Shown here: piece by piece, positions 1-8,341 of the stretch
How the letters are laid out: every line of letters begins with the position of its first letter
Position numbering within the stretch: the first letter of the stretch is position 1
Assembly (NCBI RefSeq): GCF_014174495.1
Contig: NZ_JACJHR010000046.1
Location: 1-64,000, forward strand
Direction of reading: 5' to 3'
Source: Amycolatopsis echigonensis
GTDB lineage: Bacteria > Actinomycetota > Actinomycetes > Mycobacteriales > Pseudonocardiaceae
Length of the DNA stretch: 64,000 nucleotides
Made by a program: the position numbers and the translations under genes
Notes under the pieces: model-generated
Told to the model about the DNA's origin: nothing
The model's input: the letters and a program-made list of their open reading frames with translations, nothing else
Databases searched by the model: none

Positions 1-878
1 CGGCGGACCTCCGCGGTGCGGCCGAGGATGCCGGACGGTCGGACCAGCAGCAGGACGATCATCAGGCCGATGGCCGCGACCTCGGCCAACGACGCGCCGG
101 TGAAGCGCGCCAGCACTCCTTCGGCGACGCCGAGCAGCAACCCGCCGAGGACCGCGCCGCCCACGCTGCCCAACCCACCGGCTACGGCGGCGACGAAGCC
201 AGAGACCGCGTAGGAGGTGGTCGTGTCGAACTGCAGGAAGGTGATCGGGACGACGGCCGAGCCGGCCAGCGCCGCGATGGCGCCGGCCAGGACGAACGCC
301 AGCAGCCGCACCCGGTCGACGTCCACGCCGACCAGCCGGGCCGAGTCCGGCCGGGATGCGGTGGCCCGCATGGTGAGCCCCAGCTCGGTGCGGGTGAGCA
401 GCAGGCCCAGCGCGACGACGGCGACCAGCAGGATCGCGGCTATCCACAGCTGCTGGCGCTGGATCGCGATCCCGGCGAGGACGATCGGCGCGCCGGTGGT
501 GAACGGCTTTCCGGTGTAGGGCAGGTTGCCCCAGACCAGCAGCAGGACCCCGCCGACGGCCTGCAGCAGGCCCACGGTGACCAGCAGGAGGCGGTCCGGG
601 GTCGCTCTTCGCGCGGCGGGCAGCAGCACCACCCGGTCGACCGCCGCCATGCCCAGAGCTAGCACCGCGACCACAACCAGCAGCGCGACCAGCGGGTGCA
701 GGCCGGCTTGCTGCAGCGACACACTGAGCAGCGCGGCGAGGACGACGAATCCGCCCTGGGCGAGGTTGATGACCCGGGTGATCGAGTAGACGAGCGACAT
801 GCCGACCGCGATGAGGGCGTAGACGCAGCCGTCGACGAGGCCGCCGAACAGCACCTGGATGCTGGAGGAGAGGTTCAT
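1..878 (-). CDS. Branched-chain amino acid-type ABC transporter permease (LivH), 3-prime end cut by window edge
   Basis: Inner-membrane permease of a Liv-type ABC importer. About 292 residues are visible, very hydrophobic, beginning MNLSSSIQVLFGGLVDG, with the LivH-type run ALIAVGMSLVYSITRVINLAQG near the N-terminus and a glycine-rich GGLGSVGGAVLGG loop near the end. The start follows the binding-protein stop by 5 nt, so the two are co-translated. Liv-type systems import amino acids but also aromatic acids; its position at the end of a phthalate-type operon suggests aromatic carboxylate uptake, as for the phthalate ABC transporter of rhodococci. The second permease and ATPases would lie beyond the left edge. 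Confidence 0.88.
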   Translation of the reverse strand, partial: MNLSSSIQVLFGGLVDGCVYALIAVGMSLVYSITRVINLAQGGFVVLAALLSVSLQQAGLHPLVALLVVVAVLALGMAAVDRVVLLPAARRATPDRLLLVTVGLLQAVGGVLLLVWGNLPYTGKPFTTGAPIVLAGIAIQRQQLWIAAILLVAVVALGLLLTRTELGLTMRATASRPDSARLVGVDVDRVRLLAFVLAGAIAALAGSAVVPITFLQFDTTTSYAVSGFVAAVAGGLGSVGGAVLGGLLLGVAEGVLARFTGASLAEVAAIGLMIVLLLVRPSGILGRTAEVR

Positions 879-883
879 CGCCG

Positions 884-2068
884 TCACCTTCTGTCCGTGG
901 GTTCGAAGCTGCCGTCGCGCACGCGCACCATCGCCACGTCGGAGAGTCCGAGGCCGCGGTGGTTGCCCGGGGCGAAGTTGTAGGTGCCGACGACCCCGAC
1001 GACGTTCGTGCGCGTTTCGAGGGTCTCCTTGAGCGAGGTGGGATCGCCGCCGTTGGCGCCCAGGCCGTCGGCCAGGACCCGCACGGCGTCGTAACCCACG
1101 CCGGGCCCGAAGTCGGGCTTCGCGCCGAACCGGGCTTCGAAGTCCCGGTGGTAGGACTCCTCCAGCGCGCGGGCGTCGCCGCCGCGATCGGACTGTTCCC
1201 ACCAGAAGTCCTGGGTGGCCGGGATGAGCAGTTCCGGCGGGGTGTAGTCGGCGACGCGCTTGAGGAAGGCGTAGCTGAGGTTGCCGTCGGTGGTGGCCAC
1301 GGGGATCCGCAGGCCGAGCTGGGTGACGCCCTTGAGCGCGACCGCGGCGGCTGCTCCGGTGCACCACACGATCAGCGCCTTCGGTCTGGCGGCGGCGATC
1401 GTCTGCAGCTGCGAGGTCACCGATACGGCGCCGGGTTCGAAGTTGGCTTCGGCGACCGAGTGCATCCCGGGCAGGCGGGTCAGCGCGGTGTGGAACGACG
1501 CGAGGCCTTCCTGCCCGCTGGCGTCGGTGCTGTTCAGCATCGCGATATCGGTGATGCCGGCCGCTTGCCAGTGCTGCAGCGTGCGCTGGATCAGATCCGA
1601 TGTCGCGACGCTCGCCGACCAGACGTGGCTGCCGGGCTTCGGCTTGATCCCGGGTGAGAGGCAGTAGACGACGGTGCGGCTGCTCTCGGCGAGCGGGGTG
1701 ATCGCGTTGCAGGTCGAGGACACCGAAGGGCCTACGATCGCATCGACAGTGCCGATCATCCGGCGGGCCTGCAGCACCGCCTGGACGGGTGTGCTCTGGT
1801 CGTCGGCGACTTCGAGCCGGATCTGGCGCTTGTTGACGCCGCCGCGGGCGTTGATCGCGTCCGCGGCCAGCTGGGCGCCCTGCAGTTCGCCGAGGCCGAG
1901 CTGACTCGACGCACCGGTCTGGCTGGTGATCACGCCGATCGTGTAGACCGGCTGGGCGCCGGCGGCCGTCGCGCATCCGGTGGCCAGCGCGGCGACCGCG
2001 GCCAGCATGGCGAACGGTCTCGACCGGACAGGGATGGCCGGGCCGGGGCCTCGTGAGCGGGTCGGCAT
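884..2068 (-). CDS. Liv-type ABC transporter substrate-binding lipoprotein
   Basis: Extracytoplasmic receptor for the importer encoded just downstream. The 394-residue product starts with an Arg-rich N-region, a hydrophobic stretch and a lipobox-like ATGC with Cys32 as probable lipidation site, then the periplasmic-binding fold opening YTIGVITSQTGASSQLG typical of LivJ/LivK relatives. The ATG at 2068 was chosen because GAGGAG precedes it at good spacing and a longer reading would hide the signal peptide. It begins 37 nt after the aldolase gene and ends 5 nt before the permease. The ligand is not deducible from sequence; context favours an aromatic acid such as phthalate. Confidence 0.88.
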   Translation of the reverse strand: MPTRSRGPGPAIPVRSRPFAMLAAVAALATGCATAAGAQPVYTIGVITSQTGASSQLGLGELQGAQLAADAINARGGVNKRQIRLEVADDQSTPVQAVLQARRMIGTVDAIVGPSVSSTCNAITPLAESSRTVVYCLSPGIKPKPGSHVWSASVATSDLIQRTLQHWQAAGITDIAMLNSTDASGQEGLASFHTALTRLPGMHSVAEANFEPGAVSVTSQLQTIAAARPKALIVWCTGAAAAVALKGVTQLGLRIPVATTDGNLSYAFLKRVADYTPPELLIPATQDFWWEQSDRGGDARALEESYHRDFEARFGAKPDFGPGVGYDAVRVLADGLGANGGDPTSLKETLETRTNVVGVVGTYNFAPGNHRGLGLSDVAMVRVRDGSFEPTDRR

Positions 2069-2105
2069 TGATCGCTCCTCGGTGATGGTGGGGACGTCAG
2101 GTCGG

Positions 2106-2867
2106 TCAGGTGCGGTCGGGCTCCAGCACGCCGCGCAGCCGGGCGACCTCGTGCCGCCAGGCTGTCGCCGTGGTGAAGCCGGCTCCAAGGTCGGGCAGCT
2201 CGGCCAGGTCGGCGTCGGGCAGATCGGTGAGGACGCCCCCGGCGGAGACGACCTTCAGCGAAAGCCGGGCGAGCCCGTCCACGCTGATCGCCTGCAGCAC
2301 TGCCTGCTCGACGGTGTCGGCCGCGCTGGTGAGCCCGTGTCCGCGCAGGATGACCACGGGCCGTCCGGCCATGGATTCGACCATTTCCTCGGCCAGGGCG
2401 CGGGTGCGCACCAGCACGCCGCGCGGGTGCACGGGCACGCCGCCGGCCGCGAGCCGCGTCCCGGGGATGTCGAAGGCACCGACGATCGGGCGGATCCGGA
2501 GACCGGCGAGGTCTGCGGCGACGACCTCCGGTGGGTGCGCGTGCAGCACCGCCTCGACCTCCGGTCGGCAGCGCAGGACTTCGGTGTGCAGCGGAAGCTC
2601 GTTCGGCGGGGAGTAACCGGCGAGCTCGCCGGGTGCGCCCTCTCCGCCGTCGAGGTCGACGAGCCGGATGTCGTCCGGCACCGTGTAGCCGAGGCCGCGT
2701 TCTCGCGGGCCCCGGCAGCGCACGAGGAGCCTGCGGTCGTCGATCCGCAAGCTGAGGTGTCCGAGGATCCCTTCGGCCAAGCCCCGTCCGGCCAGCACGC
2801 GGCAGGCCTCGGCGATCAGCACGCGGAGGGGTTCCAGTTCCGCCGACGGCGGCGCGGGGGCGCTCAT
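2106..2867 (-). CDS. phtC: Class II aldolase/adducin-family protein, probable 3,4-dihydroxyphthalate decarboxylase
   Basis: A 253-residue class II aldolase fold. The metal site is visible as HTE (His94, Glu96), HAH (His109, His111) and RGHG (His177), the pattern of zinc or manganese class II aldolases. In actinobacterial phthalate operons (phtAaAbBAcAdC, padAaAbBAcAdC) the enzyme following the ferredoxin reductase is a class II aldolase-family decarboxylase turning 3,4-dihydroxyphthalate into protocatechuate; gene order here is the same. Its ATG overlaps the reductase stop by 4 nt. The family call is firm; substrate is inferred from context, and decarboxylation of another ortho-carboxylated catechol is possible. 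Confidence 0.72.
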   Translation of the reverse strand: MSAPAPPSAELEPLRVLIAEACRVLAGRGLAEGILGHLSLRIDDRRLLVRCRGPRERGLGYTVPDDIRLVDLDGGEGAPGELAGYSPPNELPLHTEVLRCRPEVEAVLHAHPPEVVAADLAGLRIRPIVGAFDIPGTRLAAGGVPVHPRGVLVRTRALAEEMVESMAGRPVVILRGHGLTSAADTVEQAVLQAISVDGLARLSLKVVSAGGVLTDLPDADLAELPDLGAGFTTATAWRHEVARLRGVLEPDRT

Positions 2868-4078
2868 CGGGCCCCCACGGGCCGGGCGTTCTCAACCTGC
2901 GCACGGACGTCGGCGAAGGACGCGCCGGCTGCGTTGAGCACTCGACGGCAGGTGATCAGCGCCTTGGGCCAGTTGACCGTGAGAGCGCCGGCGAAGCGGT
3001 CCCCGTCTGCGTAGAGCACCGCGAACTTCTCCGGCCCGGCGCCGTCGACCCGCTCGTGGACATCGCCGCCGGTGCGTCCGACCAACTGGATCTTCCAGTC
3101 GTACTGGTCGCTCCAGACGTACTCGGTGGGCGTGTAGGTCCGCAGGCTCTCGGGATGGGTGATGTTGTGGGCGACGCACGCGGCCTGCTCGACCGCATTG
3201 GTCCAGTGCTCGAATCGGACGGTGCGTTCGTACCGGGCGTGCCACCAGCGGGCGACGTCCCCGACTGCCCAGACGTGAGGGTCGACGATCGAGCGGCACC
3301 GGCTGTCGCACAGCACGCCGTCGTCGGTGGCGATCCCGCTGCCGGCCAGCCAGTCGTCGTTCGGCACCGCGCCGATGCCGACGACGACCGTTGCGGCGGC
3401 CAGCGTGGTGCCGTCGTCGAGCGCCACGGCGAGCCGGTCGCCGTCGGGGTGGATGCCGGTGACCCCGATGCCGAAACGGGTGGTGATCCCCCGGCTGGCG
3501 TGCAGCTCGCCGAACACGGCGGCGACCTCGCGGCTGAGCACGCGCGAGAGCGGCACCGGCACCGGGTCGACGACGGTCACGTCGGACGCGCCCATGCCGA
3601 GCGCAGTCGCGGCGACCTCGGCGCCGATGAACCCGGCACCGATGACGACCAGCGGTCCGCCCGTGCGCAGCGCGGTTCCGAGAGCGCGGGCGTCCGCCAG
3701 CGAGCGGACGACGTGCACTCCGGGCGGGGTGCCCCACGGCGAGGGCCGGGCGCGGGCACCGGTGGCGATGACCACATCGTCGTATGGCAGTTCGGTGCCG
3801 TCATCGAGGAGCACCTGTCCGTCGCCGACGCCGGTCGCGGCGTGGCCCAGCACCAGCTCGATGCCTGCCTCGGCCGCGGCTTGCGGGGTGAGGAGCCCGA
3901 CGCTGTCCTCGGTGACCGTGCCGGCGAGCAGGGCCTTGGACAGCGGTGGCTTGTCGTACGGCGGCGCGTCTTCGTCGCCGACGAGCGAAATCGCGCCGGA
4001 GTAACCCGCGGCGCGCAGGGCCTGGGCGGTCCGCACACCACCGATCGATGCCCCGACGATCACGGTGCGGGCCGTCAC
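2864..4078 (-). CDS. phtAd: Ferredoxin reductase of the ring-hydroxylating dioxygenase system
   Basis: A 404-residue FAD/NAD(P)H-dependent oxidoreductase of the rubredoxin/ferredoxin reductase (BphA4, rhodocoxin reductase) type. It opens with VTARTVIVGASIGG (FAD Rossmann GxGxxG-like motif) and has a second dinucleotide motif VVIGAGFIGAEVA for NAD(P)H. It would pass electrons from NADH to the adjacent [3Fe-4S] ferredoxin. The GTG at 4078 was chosen because it overlaps the ferredoxin TGA as GTGA; longer readings run into the ferredoxin frame. Its own stop overlaps the next start by 4 nt, so the genes are translationally coupled. Confidence 0.88.
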   Translation of the reverse strand: MTARTVIVGASIGGVRTAQALRAAGYSGAISLVGDEDAPPYDKPPLSKALLAGTVTEDSVGLLTPQAAAEAGIELVLGHAATGVGDGQVLLDDGTELPYDDVVIATGARARPSPWGTPPGVHVVRSLADARALGTALRTGGPLVVIGAGFIGAEVAATALGMGASDVTVVDPVPVPLSRVLSREVAAVFGELHASRGITTRFGIGVTGIHPDGDRLAVALDDGTTLAAATVVVGIGAVPNDDWLAGSGIATDDGVLCDSRCRSIVDPHVWAVGDVARWWHARYERTVRFEHWTNAVEQAACVAHNITHPESLRTYTPTEYVWSDQYDWKIQLVGRTGGDVHERVDGAGPEKFAVLYADGDRFAGALTVNWPKALITCRRVLNAAGASFADVRAQVENARPVGAR

Positions 4079-4272
4079 TCGTCTGCCACCGCCAACGCCG
4101 AGACCGGACAGCTGCGGGCCGCCTCTTCGACCCGGGCCCGGTCCTGGTCCGGAACCGTCGCCTTGAGCAACATTACGATCCCGTCGTCGTCGATGTCGAA
4201 CACGTCGTCCGCGCCGACCACGCAGTTCGCGTAGCCCTGGCACGCCTCGAGATCGGCCTTCACGATCGCCAT
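4075..4272 (-). CDS. phtAc: [3Fe-4S]-type ferredoxin of the dioxygenase system
   Basis: A 65-residue acidic ferredoxin. Cys11 and Cys17 are spaced C-x5-C (ACQGYANC) and the third ligand Cys55 sits in CPVSAL, the pattern of single-cluster [3Fe-4S] ferredoxins that serve P450s and actinobacterial Rieske dioxygenases. It would carry electrons from the reductase encoded next to the oxygenase. It begins 20 nt after the diol dehydrogenase stop and ends in a GTGA overlap with the reductase. Phthalate 3,4-dioxygenases of actinobacteria are known to use a ferredoxin of this kind rather than a Rieske ferredoxin. Confidence 0.88.
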   Translation of the reverse strand: MAIVKADLEACQGYANCVVGADDVFDIDDDGIVMLLKATVPDQDRARVEEAARSCPVSALAVADE

Positions 4273-4292
4273 GTCATGTCTCCTTCGCAGAA

Positions 4293-5078
4293 CTAAGCCT
4301 TGATGCCGATGCCGCCGTCGGGGTGCACGACCCCGCCGGTGACGCCGCGCGAGCGGTCCGAGGCGAGGAACACATAGCTCCACGCGTGGTCTTCGCCGGA
4401 CAGCGCGACCTGCAGCGGCACTCGCGCGGCCAGCTCGCGCGCGCGGCCGGGGGTGTCGTTCAGCCTGCGCTCGTCCTGCCCGAGGCTGCCGATGCCGCGC
4501 AAGTCGGTGTTGAGGGTCCCGCCGGGCGCCACACCGTTGACCCGGATGCCGGGTGCCAGCTCGTGGGCCATCGCCACGACCAGCCCGCGAACCGCGAACT
4601 TGGTCGAGACGTAGAGCACTCCGCCGCGGCCCGGGTAGTAGGCCGAGGTGGATTCGGTGAGGATGATCGTGCCGCCGCTCTCGCGCAGCGCGGGCAGCGC
4701 CGCTTTCACCGCGTGCAGGTGACTTTTGACGTTGACGCGGTAGATCTCGTCGAACGCGTCGTCGATCTGGTCGGCGTCGAGCTCGCAGATGCCGCGGTAG
4801 AAGTCGAACACCCCGACGCAGTTGACCAGGACGTCGAGCCCGCCGAACGCCGACACCGCCGTCGCGACGGCTTCCTCGTTCGCTTCCCGCGTCGTGGCGT
4901 CCCCGGTGACCACCGGCAGTCCCGGGATCTCCGCGGAAAGCTTGACACACTTGGCTTCATCCCGTTCGAGGACCGCCACCCGCGCGCCTTCGGCGAGGTA
5001 GGCGTCGACGACCGCGCGGCCGATTCCGGAGCCGGAACCGACGATCAGCGCGCGCTTGCCGGCTAGCCAGTCGCTCAT
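4293..5078 (-). CDS. phtB: Short-chain dehydrogenase, probable cis-dihydrodiol dehydrogenase
   Basis: A 261-residue classical SDR. The coenzyme motif GSGSGIG is at residues 14-20, NCVG at 86-89, and the catalytic Ser with Tyr156 and Lys160 (YVSTK) is present. It should oxidise the cis-dihydrodiol made by the adjacent dioxygenase to a catechol with NAD+, giving 3,4-dihydroxyphthalate if the substrate is phthalate. The ATG at 5078 overlaps the stop of the preceding small gene as ATGA. Position between oxygenase subunits and ferredoxin matches known pht/pad operons. Family certain; exact substrate inferred. Confidence 0.82.
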   Translation of the reverse strand: MSDWLAGKRALIVGSGSGIGRAVVDAYLAEGARVAVLERDEAKCVKLSAEIPGLPVVTGDATTREANEEAVATAVSAFGGLDVLVNCVGVFDFYRGICELDADQIDDAFDEIYRVNVKSHLHAVKAALPALRESGGTIILTESTSAYYPGRGGVLYVSTKFAVRGLVVAMAHELAPGIRVNGVAPGGTLNTDLRGIGSLGQDERRLNDTPGRARELAARVPLQVALSGEDHAWSYVFLASDRSRGVTGGVVHPDGGIGIKA

Positions 5079-5389
5079 GTCTCCTCCTCGAGCAGGGGAC
5101 CGAAGGGGTGGCCGATCATGGCCGAGAACGTTTCCGCGTTCTGCCAGGTCAGCGACTCGACTTCGAGCGGGCACAGCGCCACCCATTGGCCGGACTTCGG
5201 CGCCTCGACCAGCAGCCGGGCGCCATTGCGGGTCTCGACCCGCGATACGCGGATTTCGGAGAACTCGTTGCCGATCGTGATGGCGTCCCCGCTCTGGCGG
5301 GCCTTCAGCTCGCGCAGCTCCGCAGCGGCCGCAACCGCGGCGGCCGCGTCTTCGGCTTCGCCTTCCCACTGCAGGCCGGTCCGGGTCAC
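5075..5389 (-). CDS. Small conserved-looking protein of unknown function inside the dioxygenase operon
   Basis: A 104-residue protein that I do not recognise. It starts with GTG overlapping the beta-subunit TGA and ends overlapping the diol dehydrogenase ATG, so it is translated as part of the operon and is not an accidental reading. It has an Ala-rich N-terminal helix, then a likely beta-rich part with IRVSRVETRNGARLLVEAP and a Leu/Trp segment SLTWQN, ending HPFGPLLEEE. There are no Cys or His clusters, no signal peptide and no membrane segment. Location suggests an accessory or assembly role for the oxygenase, but this is only inference. Confidence 0.7.
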   Translation of the reverse strand: MTRTGLQWEGEAEDAAAAVAAAAELRELKARQSGDAITIGNEFSEIRVSRVETRNGARLLVEAPKSGQWVALCPLEVESLTWQNAETFSAMIGHPFGPLLEEET

Positions 5390-6003
5390 AGGAACACCGC
5401 CAGGTTCTGCGTGCGCAGGACCGAGTCGTCCACCAGGATCGTGCGGCGGGCGAGCCGCCAGCCGTCGCCGGCCTTGCGAAGGAGGTCTTCGCGGCCCGCG
5501 GAGAGCACTGAAGCCTCGCGGACGTCGCCCCGGCTCCGGTAGAGCAGGATGGCGGTGTCCACGATCAGCTCGTCCGGGTTCGGAGTGGCGAAGGTCCGCA
5601 CGTTGGTGACGTGGTGGCGCAGCCGCGACGGCGGATCTTCGGTCCACGCGTGCTCGGTGCCGAAGCGGGCGACGCGGCGTGAAAGCGAGTACTTGTTCTC
5701 GTCGAAGTGCGCCATGTGCGGGGCGGAGTCGAACCCGGCGGCTTTCGCCGTGGTGACCCGCACCGGCATCAGGTAGTGGATGTCCTCGGTCAGCAAGTCG
5801 AGCCAGGCCTCGTAGTGCTGCGCGTCGAGGAGGTAGGCCTCTTCCACCATCCAGTGGTGGGCCTGCAGGTGCCGGCGGTCGTCGAAGGGCAGCGCCCGGC
5901 CGGTGCGCCCGGTGCGCGGCGCGTGCCCGCCGAGGCGGGAGTCGGCGGAGTACGGTCCGCCGTTGCCAGTAGGCCGGGTGCCCGGATCGGTCTCGGCACT
6001 CAT
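5386..6003 (-). CDS. phtAb: Aromatic ring-hydroxylating dioxygenase beta subunit
   Basis: A 205-residue small (beta) subunit of a Rieske non-haem iron dioxygenase, with the SnoaL/NTF2-like fold of that family. The region HHWMVEEAYLLDAQHYEAWLDLL followed by EDIHYLMPVR is characteristic of beta subunits. It has no cofactor and stabilises the alpha3-beta3 oxygenase. The N-terminal 40 residues are Gly/Thr-rich and variable. ATG at 6003 overlaps the alpha-subunit stop by 4 nt and its TGA overlaps the next GTG, so stoichiometry is probably set by coupling. Confidence 0.88.
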   Translation of the reverse strand: MSAETDPGTRPTGNGGPYSADSRLGGHAPRTGRTGRALPFDDRRHLQAHHWMVEEAYLLDAQHYEAWLDLLTEDIHYLMPVRVTTAKAAGFDSAPHMAHFDENKYSLSRRVARFGTEHAWTEDPPSRLRHHVTNVRTFATPNPDELIVDTAILLYRSRGDVREASVLSAGREDLLRKAGDGWRLARRTILVDDSVLRTQNLAVFL

Positions 6004-7382
6004 GCGTTCCCCTCCGCCCGGACGTTCGAGACAGCGACCTGCGAGACCTTCTCTGCCGGTTTCTCCAGCAGGTCCGCCCACCGGTTGAGCAGGTGCCGCT
6101 GGTTGTATTCGCCATAGCCAACGTGGGCCTCGCCCGGGCCGGCGTACTGCTCGCAGGTCAGCGGCGCCCCGACTTCTGTGCCGTCCTCGAGCAAGCCCAT
6201 CCGGCTGTTGAGCAGCAGCCGCCGCGCCATGGTGCCGGCCGCGGTGTTGGTCAGCGAGACCCAGTTCTCGACGTCGTCCTGCTCGAACATGCCGGTCGAG
6301 CCGAAGCACATCAGATAAGCCTTGTAGGACAGCGCCTTGAACTCCTCCGGAGCCTCGGCGTCCACCGCGAACCAGGACAGGACCTCGGTCTCGTCCGGGC
6401 CGACGGGCTGCCACGTGCGAATGGAGATGAACGGCAGGACTTCGTCGGAGTCCTCGACCTTGGGCCAGTTGTGCACGAAGCTCATGTTCGGGAACAGCGA
6501 CGCCGCCGAGATCATGAAGCCGTCGCGGCCGATCACCTCGAGCTGGTCCTGGGACCACTGCTGCTTCATCTTCTCGATCATCACGTCGGGGTAGCCGACG
6601 TAGCGCAGCTTCTCCTCCAGCGTGCCCGGCGGCAGCTTGTACGTGGTGCCGCCGCCGTTGCCGGCCCAGTAGGTGTTGCCGTCCTTGCGCTTCTCCGCCT
6701 TCGGTTCGCGGAAGAGCCCGATCTCGACGACGGAGGTGTGGGTCTGCGGCGTGTGGTACATGTCGCCGGCGAAGTTCTCCGCACCGATCTTCCAGTTCGC
6801 CTTGACCCGCCAGCGCTGCGGCCCGCGCAGCTCGATCCCGCTGGCAGACTGGCCGGTGTAGTAGTCGAGGAAGAATGCGAAGTCCCCGAGGTACTCGCGC
6901 AGCGGCGGCGCATCCGGGTCCATGCTCAGGAAGATCAGGCCGTTGTAGGTGTCCAGCGAAGGCGCGGGCAGCAGGGTCTGGCCCTTGCGCCGGAAACCGG
7001 CCTCGCCGCCGTAAGCCTCCTGGTGGAAAGGCAGACCCACGATCCGGCCATCGTTGCGGTAGGACCAACCGTGGTACGGGCAGCGGAAGTGGCTCGCGTT
7101 GCCCATCTCCGCGCGGCAGACCTGCATGCCGCGGTGCAGGCACATATTGAACATGGCGCGGACCTGGCCGTCTTCGCCGCGGGACAGGATGAACGAGTCT
7201 TCGAGCACTCGGCGCACCACGTAGTCCCCGTTCTGGGGGATCTCGGACTCGTGTCCGACGAACAGCCAGGCGCGGCTGAAGATGCGCTCCTTCTCCAGCC
7301 GGAAGATCTCCTCGTCGTTGTAGATGTGCGCGGGGATCATCCCGCGACGCACATCCCCCAGTACGAGGTCCAGGTCGGTCAT
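6000..7382 (-). CDS. phtAa: Rieske dioxygenase alpha subunit, probable phthalate 3,4-dioxygenase large subunit
   Basis: A 460-residue catalytic subunit that would insert both atoms of O2 into an aromatic ring. The Rieske [2Fe-2S] ligands are Cys81 and His83 (CLHRG) and Cys101 and His104 (CPYHGW). The mononuclear iron site is in ENFAGDMYHTPQTH, with bridging Asp207 and ligands His210 and His215. Length is normal. AAGGAG lies 6 nt before the ATG. It is the first gene of the unit, downstream of a promoter at 7434-7461. Order alpha-beta-(small)-SDR-ferredoxin-reductase-class II aldolase points to phthalate; other benzene carboxylates cannot be excluded. Confidence 0.85.
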   Translation of the reverse strand: MTDLDLVLGDVRRGMIPAHIYNDEEIFRLEKERIFSRAWLFVGHESEIPQNGDYVVRRVLEDSFILSRGEDGQVRAMFNMCLHRGMQVCRAEMGNASHFRCPYHGWSYRNDGRIVGLPFHQEAYGGEAGFRRKGQTLLPAPSLDTYNGLIFLSMDPDAPPLREYLGDFAFFLDYYTGQSASGIELRGPQRWRVKANWKIGAENFAGDMYHTPQTHTSVVEIGLFREPKAEKRKDGNTYWAGNGGGTTYKLPPGTLEEKLRYVGYPDVMIEKMKQQWSQDQLEVIGRDGFMISAASLFPNMSFVHNWPKVEDSDEVLPFISIRTWQPVGPDETEVLSWFAVDAEAPEEFKALSYKAYLMCFGSTGMFEQDDVENWVSLTNTAAGTMARRLLLNSRMGLLEDGTEVGAPLTCEQYAGPGEAHVGYGEYNQRHLLNRWADLLEKPAEKVSQVAVSNVRAEGNA

Positions 7383-7433
7383 CGACGACTCCTTGATCTT
7401 TCTCTGTCTGCCAGAGTAGCTATCCGCACAACA

Positions 7434-7461
7434 GAATTATCGACGGATCTCGTCGTGTCAA
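7434..7461 (-). promoter_or_regulatory. Probable sigma-70-type promoter of the dioxygenase operon with palindromic operators
   Basis: Read on the minus strand, TTGACA (7461-7456) and TAATTC (7439-7434) are separated by 16 nt, a good -35/-10 pair upstream of the alpha-subunit start at 7382. The spacer contains the palindrome CGACG-AGATC-CGTCG, and a second one, CTCTG-GCAGA-CAGAG, lies downstream of the -10. Both are candidate sites for the IclR protein encoded upstream. Visible directly; regulator assignment is inference. Confidence 0.6.
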
Positions 7462-7480
7462 GGCGGCGGCGGAAATGCAA

Positions 7481-7513
7481 GACGCCCCCGCCCGGAAACC
7501 GGGCGGGGGCGTC
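7481..7513 (-). terminator. Strong hairpin terminator after the IclR gene
   Basis: A perfect 15-bp GC stem, GACGCCCCCGCCCGG at 7481-7495 with its complement at 7499-7513 and a 3-nt loop, lies 18 nt after the IclR stop (minus strand). A short T-containing run, TTGCATTT, follows on that strand. It separates the regulator transcript from the dioxygenase operon promoter. Confidence 0.75.
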
Positions 7514-7530
7514 GCAACGCGAGGGACGGG

Positions 7531-8331
7531 TCAGCCGTGCAGCACGGCTTCCGCGTCGAGAACGGCTGCCTGCAAAGCTTTTCCGATCCGGACCTGGTCT
7601 GCCTTGGACATCCGGGAGGTGGGCAGGGAAACATTGAAGGCCAGCCGAGCAGGGGCGCGGTCGGGCGCGAACGCTACCGCGACTGAGGACACCCCCGGCT
7701 CGCTCTCTTCGGAGCTCACCGCGAACCCCTGCTTCCGGATGAGCTCCAGCTGCTCGTCCAGCTCGGCGCGACTGCGGACACTCTTCTCCGTAAGCCCGTC
7801 CAGGTCCTCCCCCGGGTACAACGCGTGAACCTCCGCCCGCGACATCCGCGCGAGCATCGCCTTGCCCGTCGAGGTAGAGGTGGCGGGCATCGACATCCCG
7901 AGCCGCGAAGCGACCCGGACACCCTGAGGACTCTCGATCGCGTCGATGAACCGCACCACGGTTCCGTCGAGCAGGCCGAGGTGGACAGTCTCCCGCAGGT
8001 CGGTGTTCAGCCGTTCGAGGAACGGCCGCAGCGCCTTGCGGAAGTCGAAGCGCTGCAGGATCGAATACGCCACGCCGGTAAGCGCCGTCCCGGGCCGGTA
8101 GACCTTGGTGTCCGGGTCCTGGCGCACGAACCCGCGGTAGAGCAGCATCGCAAGCATCCGGTGCGCTGTGGACGAAGCAACGCCGAGGTACTCGCTGATC
8201 TCGGTCATCCGGACCTCGGACCGCTCGCCGAACAGCAAGAGGATCTTCAGCGCGTTGTCCACCGACTCGATCGGGTACTGCGGGGGCTTCGGCCCGACGA
8301 CCTCCCCCTCCCCCGGTACGGATTTCTTCAC
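7531..8331 (-). CDS. phtR: IclR-family transcriptional regulator of the phthalate-type operon
   Basis: A 266-residue IclR protein: N-terminal winged helix (VDNALKILLLFGERSEVRMTE, then VASSTAHRMLAMLLYRG) and C-terminal effector domain with the family's TSTGKAMLA and the late FAVSSEESEPGVSSVA segment. The GTG at 8331 gives a normal length; it starts 10 nt after the hydrolase stop. IclR regulators (PadR/PhtR of rhodococci and Arthrobacter) control phthalate operons, which fits its place directly upstream of the alpha subunit. Likely binds the palindromes around 7395-7460; effector unknown, perhaps phthalate. Confidence 0.82.
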   Translation of the reverse strand: MKKSVPGEGEVVGPKPPQYPIESVDNALKILLLFGERSEVRMTEISEYLGVASSTAHRMLAMLLYRGFVRQDPDTKVYRPGTALTGVAYSILQRFDFRKALRPFLERLNTDLRETVHLGLLDGTVVRFIDAIESPQGVRVASRLGMSMPATSTSTGKAMLARMSRAEVHALYPGEDLDGLTEKSVRSRAELDEQLELIRKQGFAVSSEESEPGVSSVAVAFAPDRAPARLAFNVSLPTSRMSKADQVRIGKALQAAVLDAEAVLHG

Positions 8332-8341
8332 AGCAGAGACC

